Positions 59,440 through 64,000 of a DNA stretch of 64,000 nt are shown here, piece by piece (position 1 is the first letter of the stretch; each line of letters begins with the position of its first letter). Below the pieces are notes generated by a model. It made no database searches, had not been told where the DNA came from, and was given only the letters and a program-made list of their open reading frames with translations. The DNA is from Pseudofrankia coriaricola (GTDB taxonomy: Bacteria; Actinomycetota; Actinomycetes; Frankiales; Frankiaceae). The translations under genes were made by a program, and so were the position numbers. The stretch is taken from the NCBI RefSeq assembly GCF_001854805.1, contig NZ_MBLO01000274.1:1-64000 (forward strand), given 5' to 3'.

Positions 59440-59879
59440 CCCGCGCTCCTCCTTGAGTCCGCACCGCCCGTCGTGCGGTAGCCGCGGCTCACCCACCCGT
59501 CCCGGTACCGGGCGGCGATCCGTGGCGCCCGTCACGTTCGCATGACCGGACCTTCCGGCGCATCGTCCGGATCGCGACAGCTGTATTTCTGGTTCGCTCC
59601 GTGCGGGCACGGCACTCCGGCCCCTTACTCGCTTCGCTCCCAAGGGACCTCCGCGCCGCGGGGTTCCTGCCGGATCGACGGAGCTTGCGGAGTCGATCTG
59701 GGAGGTCCGCCTCCTCCGCTCACGGGCGCTCCGGCGACCTCGCTGCGGCCCGGCCCACTTCGCTTCGCTCGTGGGCCGGGCCTCCGCGAGGCGCGCCTCC
59801 GCGCCCGCACGGTCACCCGCCGCTGCACGTCACCCATTCACGTCTACGGCGTTCGCGGGCTCCGAGCGGTCGTGGGGTG
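59440..59879. other. Gap between the synthetase and symporter genes, with repeats
   Basis: Contains copy 4 of the GACCTCCCAGATC family (59657-59707) and several CTTCGCTCC / GCCTCCGCG units around 59630 and 59760-59800. No gene is supported. Confidence 0.5.
59657..59707. repeat. Structured repeat, family GACCTCCCAGATC (copy 4, inverted)
   Basis: Reverse complement nearly identical to 5330-5380. On the complementary strand the arms are GATCGA and TCGATC, whereas the first copy has GATCGG and CCGATC: a compensatory G-C to A-T change. Confidence 0.85.
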
Positions 59880-61532
59880 TCAGACCGGCTCGGGTAGGGC
59901 GTCCTCCTCGGACCGGGGCGGCGGGACGGTCGCGCGCTCCGCGCCCGCGCCGGTCAGCGACCGGACCTCCATCTCGGCGTACTTCGCCTCGTCGACCCGT
60001 TCACGGCTGGTGACTGTGCCGAGCCAGCCGAGGAAGAACGCGAGCGGGATCGAGACGATCCCCGGGTTGTCCAGCGGGAACCAGTGGAAGTCCACCGACG
60101 AGTCCTTGATCATGGATGCGTTGGCGGCCTTTCCGGAGACCACCGGGGAGAAGACGATCAGCACGATGGCGGAGATCAGGCCGCCGTAGATGCTCCAGAG
60201 CGCGCCGCGGGTGTTGAAGCGCTTCCAGAACAGCGAGTAGAGGATCGTCGGCAGGTTCGCCGACGCGGCGACCGCGAACGCCAGCGCCACCAGGAAGGCG
60301 ACGTTCTGGTCCTTCGCGAGAATGCCGCCGACGATCGCCACCAGGCCGATGACGACCGCCGTGATCCGGGCCACCCGCACCTCCTGCTCGGGCGCGGCCG
60401 CGCCCTTCTTCACGACGCTGTTGTAGACGTCGTGCGCGAACGACGCGCTCGCCGTGATGGTGAGGCCGGCGACGACGGCGAGGATCGTCGCGAACGCGAC
60501 CGCGGCGATGATGCCGAGCAGCAGCGTCCCGCCGAGCTCGAAGGCCAGCAGGGGCGCCGCCGAGTTCACCTTCCCTGGCGCCGCGTTGATCTTGTCCGCG
60601 CCGACCAGGTACATCGCGCCGTAGCCGAGCACCAGCGTGAACAGGTAGAAGACCCCGATGATCCCGATCGCCCAGGCGACGCTGCGGCGGGCCTGGATCG
60701 CGCTCGGCACGGTGTAGAACCGCATCAGGACGTGCGGCAGCCCGGCCGTGCCGAGCACCAGCGCCATCGCGAGCGAGATGAAGTCGATCTTCGTCGTGGT
60801 GGTGAGGCCGTACTTGACGCCGGGGTTGAGCACGGCGTCCTTCTTGGGGCTGGCCGCGGCCGCGTCGCCGAGGACAGACGACAGGTTGAAGCCGGCCTTG
60901 CCGAGCACCCAGAAGGTCATCAGCGCGGCGCCGAGCACCAGCAGGACGGCCTTGATGATCTGAACCCAGGTGGTGCCCTTCATTCCGCCGACGAGCACGT
61001 AGACGATCATCAGGACGCCGACGATGGCGATCGTCAGGTCCTGCCAGGCCGTGCCCTTGACCCCGAGCAGCAGGTTCACCAGTCCGCCGGCGCCGGTCAT
61101 CTGGGCGAGCAGGTAGAACAGGCTGACGGTGAGCGTCGAGATGGCGGCGGCGGTGCGTACCGGGCCCTGGCGCAGCCGGAAGCTCAGCACGTCCGCCATC
61201 GTGTAGCGGCCGGTGTTGCGCAGCAGCTCGGCGACCAGCAGCAGCGCCACCAGCCAGGCGACGAGGAACCCGATCGAGTAGAGGAACCCGTCGTAGCCCT
61301 GCAGGGCGATGGCGCCGGCGATGCCGAGGAAGGACGCCGCCGAGAGGTAGTCACCGGAGATCGCGATGCCGTTCTGCCGGCCGGAGAACGCGCGCCCGCC
61401 CGCGTAGAAGTCGGTGGCGGTGCGGTTGGCCCGCGAGAATCGGATGACGATCGCGAGGGTGACGACGACGAACAGGGCGAAGATCGAGATGTTGACGGCC
61501 GGCCTGCCGACCGTGTCAGCCGCAAGGTTCAC
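59880..61532 (-). CDS. actP: Cation/acetate-type solute symporter (ActP-like)
   Basis: 550-residue Na+/solute symporter family protein with about 13 membrane segments: NISIFALFVVVTLAIVIRFSRANRTATDFYAGGRAFSGRQNGIAISGDYLSAASFLGI region, GGMKGTTWVQIIKAVLL, TAGLPHVLMRFYTV (typical of ActP), ASASFAHDVYNSVV and VALAFAVAASANLPTILYSLFW. It should import acetate, propionate or pyruvate for the acyl-CoA synthetase next door. GTG start overlaps the DUF485 stop by four bases (GTGA), as in other yjcH-actP pairs. Confidence 0.94.
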   Translation of the reverse strand: MNLAADTVGRPAVNISIFALFVVVTLAIVIRFSRANRTATDFYAGGRAFSGRQNGIAISGDYLSAASFLGIAGAIALQGYDGFLYSIGFLVAWLVALLLVAELLRNTGRYTMADVLSFRLRQGPVRTAAAISTLTVSLFYLLAQMTGAGGLVNLLLGVKGTAWQDLTIAIVGVLMIVYVLVGGMKGTTWVQIIKAVLLVLGAALMTFWVLGKAGFNLSSVLGDAAAASPKKDAVLNPGVKYGLTTTTKIDFISLAMALVLGTAGLPHVLMRFYTVPSAIQARRSVAWAIGIIGVFYLFTLVLGYGAMYLVGADKINAAPGKVNSAAPLLAFELGGTLLLGIIAAVAFATILAVVAGLTITASASFAHDVYNSVVKKGAAAPEQEVRVARITAVVIGLVAIVGGILAKDQNVAFLVALAFAVAASANLPTILYSLFWKRFNTRGALWSIYGGLISAIVLIVFSPVVSGKAANASMIKDSSVDFHWFPLDNPGIVSIPLAFFLGWLGTVTSRERVDEAKYAEMEVRSLTGAGAERATVPPPRSEEDALPEPV

Positions 61533-61924
61533 CGTGCCTCACCCCCGGCCTGCGTGCCCTCGAGCTGCGTGCCCTCAAATCGAGCGCGCAGCGCGGACGC
61601 CGCCGGGTCCAGCCGGCGGTCGGCCCAGCGGACATAGACCGCCGTGATCACGAACGTCGACAGGAACTGGCCGAGCCCGAACAGCAGGCCGACGTTGATG
61701 TTCCCGCCCACCTTGTGCGACATGAAGCTGGACGCGAAGGCGGCCAGCAGCACGTAGAGGAAGTACCAGGCCAGGAAGAGCGCGGTCATCGGGAACACGA
61801 ACCGCCGGAAGCCGCGGCGCAGCTCGCCGAACTCGGGACTGCGCTGAAGGTCGAGATAGCTCTCCGGCCCGCTGGCGGACGCGCCAGGGGCGGCCTCGCC
61901 GGGGGATGACTGGATGGTGCTCAC
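61529..61924 (-). CDS. DUF485 membrane protein
   Basis: 131 residues, the small partner usually encoded before ActP-type symporters (YjcH type). A hydrophilic N-terminus leads to the DUF485 core: SPEFGELRRGFRRFVFPMTALFLAWYFLYVLLAAF and NINVGLLFGLGQFLSTFVITAVYVRWADRRLDP, with two membrane segments. GTG 61924 has GGAGG seven bases upstream. Coupled to the symporter gene by overlap. Its function may be to support symporter assembly or activity. Confidence 0.9.
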   Translation of the reverse strand: MSTIQSSPGEAAPGASASGPESYLDLQRSPEFGELRRGFRRFVFPMTALFLAWYFLYVLLAAFASSFMSHKVGGNINVGLLFGLGQFLSTFVITAVYVRWADRRLDPAASALRARFEGTQLEGTQAGGEAR

Positions 61925-62230
61925 GCGGCTGCCTCCACTCCGCTGGAGGCCACCGGCCACGTCTCCGCCTCGCGGTCACGCGGCCCCTGGCCCGGTGTGG
62001 CCCGGACGTTGGGGGTACGCCGGGCAATCGGTGTGACGGGCGTCACCGTAGGGCTACGTGCGGACGTGGTGGAGCCCGCCGCGCGGACCTTGCTGTCGGC
62101 GGCGCGAACCCGGCGCCCGGCGGGCCGGCGCGGCGCGACGAGCGGTCGGCCGGCCGGGCCGGGCGACGAGCGGTCGATTCCGCGCGACGAGCGGCGCCCC
62201 GACGAGCGGCCCTCCAGGGCCGGCCGGCCT
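61925..62230. other. Gap with short direct repeats
   Basis: CGACGAGCGG occurs four times between about 62134 and 62210 (GGGCCGGGCGACGAGCGGTC is a longer shared unit). No coding sequence is supported. It separates the two symporter transcription units. Confidence 0.45.
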
Positions 62231-64000
62231 TCACGGGTGACGGGCGGCGTCCGACTGGTCGTGCTGGACGGCCGGACTCGACAGGCCGAAGGCCGGCGTG
62301 CTGTCGGGCGGCGCGGCGCGGGCGGCGCGGACCGCCTCGGGGACGTGCAGGCGGGTCAGCACCCGCCCGACGCCCGCGGGCACGGTGGCGGGCGTGCGCA
62401 GCGAGACCAGCAGCATCACCGCGAACGACAGCGGCACCGTCCACGCGGCCGGCTGGGCCAGCAGCGCGCCCGCGAGCCCCGCGGGCGCCCAGCCGAGCAT
62501 GGTCACCATCGCCGCGGAGGTCGCTGTCAGCCCGCCGATCCCGAGGCCGCACAGCGCCCCGGCCACACTCAGCCGGCGCCACCAGATGCCCAGCACCAGC
62601 AGCGGGCAGAACGTGGAGGCGGCGACCGCGAACGCGAGGCCGACCGTGTCGGCGAGGCCGACCCGGGTCGCCAGCAGCGTGCCCGCCGCCGGCACGGCGA
62701 CGGCGAGCACCGCGCCGGCCCGGAAGCCGGCGACGCCGGTGCGGGTGCGGCGGCGCAGCAGGTCCTGGCTCAGTACCCCGGCGACCGAGACCGTCAGTCC
62801 GCTGGAGGTCGAGAGGAATGCCGCGAACGCGCCGCCCATCACCAGCGCGGCCAGCGCCTCGCCCGCGGCCCCTGGCAGCACCCGCGCCGGCAGCGCGAGT
62901 ACCACTGTGTCGGTGCGCCCCGTCAGCAGCAGGTCCGGGGCGTAGACCCGGCCGAGTGCCGCGTACACCGGCGGGAACAGGTAGAACGCGCCGAGCAGCC
63001 CGATGACGGCCGCGGCCGTGCGGCGGGCACCGCCGCCGTCGGGGTTCGTGTAGAAGCGGACGATCACGTGCGGCAGGCCCATCGTGCCGAGCAGCAGCGC
63101 GACCAGCAACGAGTACGTCCGGTAGAGGGCGTGGTCGCGGCGGGCGGCACCGGCCGGTACGGCGCCGGTGCCGCCGCGGCTGAGGATCGCCTCGGCCCGC
63201 GGCACCGGCGTCCCGGCCGGCAGGGTCACCGTGCTGCCAGCCGAGAGCACCGCCGTCCCCGCCGTCCCCAGCCGGACCGTCTCCCCGGCCTGGGCAGGCA
63301 GCCGCCCCGCGCCTCCGGAGGCGCGCACGGTGGCGTCTGCCTCGGCAGAGGTGCCGGCGGGGCCGGAGCCGTCCCGCACCCCGTCCGGGGCGAGCCGGAC
63401 GGGGCCCGCGACCGGATGTCCGTTGAGGACGCCGTACATCGTGAACGTCGTGGGGGTGTCGACGCGAACCCGGACCGTGTCGACGAGGCGGACGGTGACC
63501 GGCCGGACCGTCACCGGGTGGCCGTCGGCGGGCGCCGCCGGGGCACCGTCGCGCCACCACACCGCCAGCAGGAAGAACACCGGGACCGCGATCGCGGTGA
63601 GCTTCAGCCAGTACTGGAACGCCTGCACGATGGTGATCGAGCGCATCCCGCCGGCCAGCACGTTGAGCACGACGACCCCGGCGACGATCACGGCGCCCAG
63701 CCAGGCCGGGGCGCCGGTGGCGGCGCGCAGCGCGAGGCCGGCGCCCTGGAACTGTGGGAGCAGGTAGAGCCAGCCGATCCCGACGACCAGCACCGAGGCG
63801 ACCCGGCGCAGCCTCGCCGAACCCATCCGGATCTCCGCGAAGTCCGGCAGCGTGAACGCGCCGGAACGGCGCAGCGGGGCCGCGACCAGCACCAGCAGCA
63901 CCACGTAGCCGGCGGTGTAGCCGATCGGGTACCAGAGCATGTCGGCGCCGGCCGCGAGCACGAGCCCGGCCACGCCGAGGAAGCTCGCCGCCGACAGGTA
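62231..64000 (-). CDS. Second sodium/solute symporter, 5' end outside the window
   Basis: Partial gene: the reading stays open to the window edge (first visible residues YLSAASFLGVAG, the same region as in ActP). Visible part about 590 residues. Membrane segments and family motifs: GYVVLLVLVAAPLRRSGAFTLPDFAEIR, GGMRSITIVQAFQYWLKL, TMGLPHVIVRFYTN, STSSGLTVSVAGVLSQDLL and VGLAFAVAASTFCPLLVLGIWWR. Between two membrane segments is an inserted outer region of about 130 residues (VTVRPVTVRLVDTVRVRVD to AILSRGG) rich in Val/Thr/Ala/Gly. Substrate presumably a short carboxylic acid. Confidence 0.9.
   Translation of the reverse strand, partial: YLSAASFLGVAGLVLAAGADMLWYPIGYTAGYVVLLVLVAAPLRRSGAFTLPDFAEIRMGSARLRRVASVLVVGIGWLYLLPQFQGAGLALRAATGAPAWLGAVIVAGVVVLNVLAGGMRSITIVQAFQYWLKLTAIAVPVFFLLAVWWRDGAPAAPADGHPVTVRPVTVRLVDTVRVRVDTPTTFTMYGVLNGHPVAGPVRLAPDGVRDGSGPAGTSAEADATVRASGGAGRLPAQAGETVRLGTAGTAVLSAGSTVTLPAGTPVPRAEAILSRGGTGAVPAGAARRDHALYRTYSLLVALLLGTMGLPHVIVRFYTNPDGGGARRTAAAVIGLLGAFYLFPPVYAALGRVYAPDLLLTGRTDTVVLALPARVLPGAAGEALAALVMGGAFAAFLSTSSGLTVSVAGVLSQDLLRRRTRTGVAGFRAGAVLAVAVPAAGTLLATRVGLADTVGLAFAVAASTFCPLLVLGIWWRRLSVAGALCGLGIGGLTATSAAMVTMLGWAPAGLAGALLAQPAAWTVPLSFAVMLLVSLRTPATVPAGVGRVLTRLHVPEAVRAARAAPPDSTPAFGLSSPAVQHDQSDAARHP

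Overview
The window is very GC-rich, with strong G/C preference at third codon positions and frequent GTG or TTG starts. Gene content (branched-chain ABC importer, DUF2795, DUF6158, DUF3089, XdhC, GT39, many two-component and LuxR/TetR/MarR/LysR regulators) points to a filamentous actinomycete chromosome. My best guess is a Frankia-like genus, an inference that cannot be confirmed here. I see no rRNA, tRNA, transposase, integrase or CRISPR array.

Layout. 0-11.5 kb: NarL-type two-component pair, dTMP kinase, glutamine-synthetase-like ligase, acyl-ACP desaturase, amidohydrolase with a lysine/alanine/proline tail, acyl-CoA dehydrogenase with its TetR regulator, and an anchored hypothetical protein. 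The 700-base gap at 6.35-7.05 kb holds a cluster of DnaA boxes and two repeat elements. 11.8-19.7 kb: a possible small peptide gene, then an operon of ABC ATPase, membrane histidine kinase and FtsX-type permease, facing two response regulators. 20-30 kb: DinB-like protein, GT39 glycosyltransferase, pyruvate carboxylase, and an unusual Hsp70 ATPase / biotinyl-like / WD40 fusion. 30.6-44.2 kb: small proteins, divergent MocA-like nucleotidyltransferase and XdhC, DUF3089 lipoprotein lacking the nucleophilic serine, phosphoribosyltransferase, DoxX/MarR pair, DUF2795 protein, CoA-transferase with a long acidic N-terminus, membrane J-protein and a FmdB-type zinc ribbon. 44.8-50.4 kb: complete livKHMGF importer. 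50.7-64 kb: LysR regulator, YbaK, lactone oxidase divergent from a PLP enzyme, TPR protein, and a short-chain acid module (propionyl-CoA synthetase, ActP-like symporter, DUF485, second symporter running off the end).

The coherent themes are carbon entry (symporters, acyl-CoA ligase, pyruvate carboxylase, acyl-CoA dehydrogenase, liv importer) and several signalling modules. The most distinctive non-gene content is three families of interspersed structured repeats. Two of them show compensatory base changes between copies, and they sit at gene 3' ends or in gaps. All functional calls are from reading motifs by eye; no database search was run.
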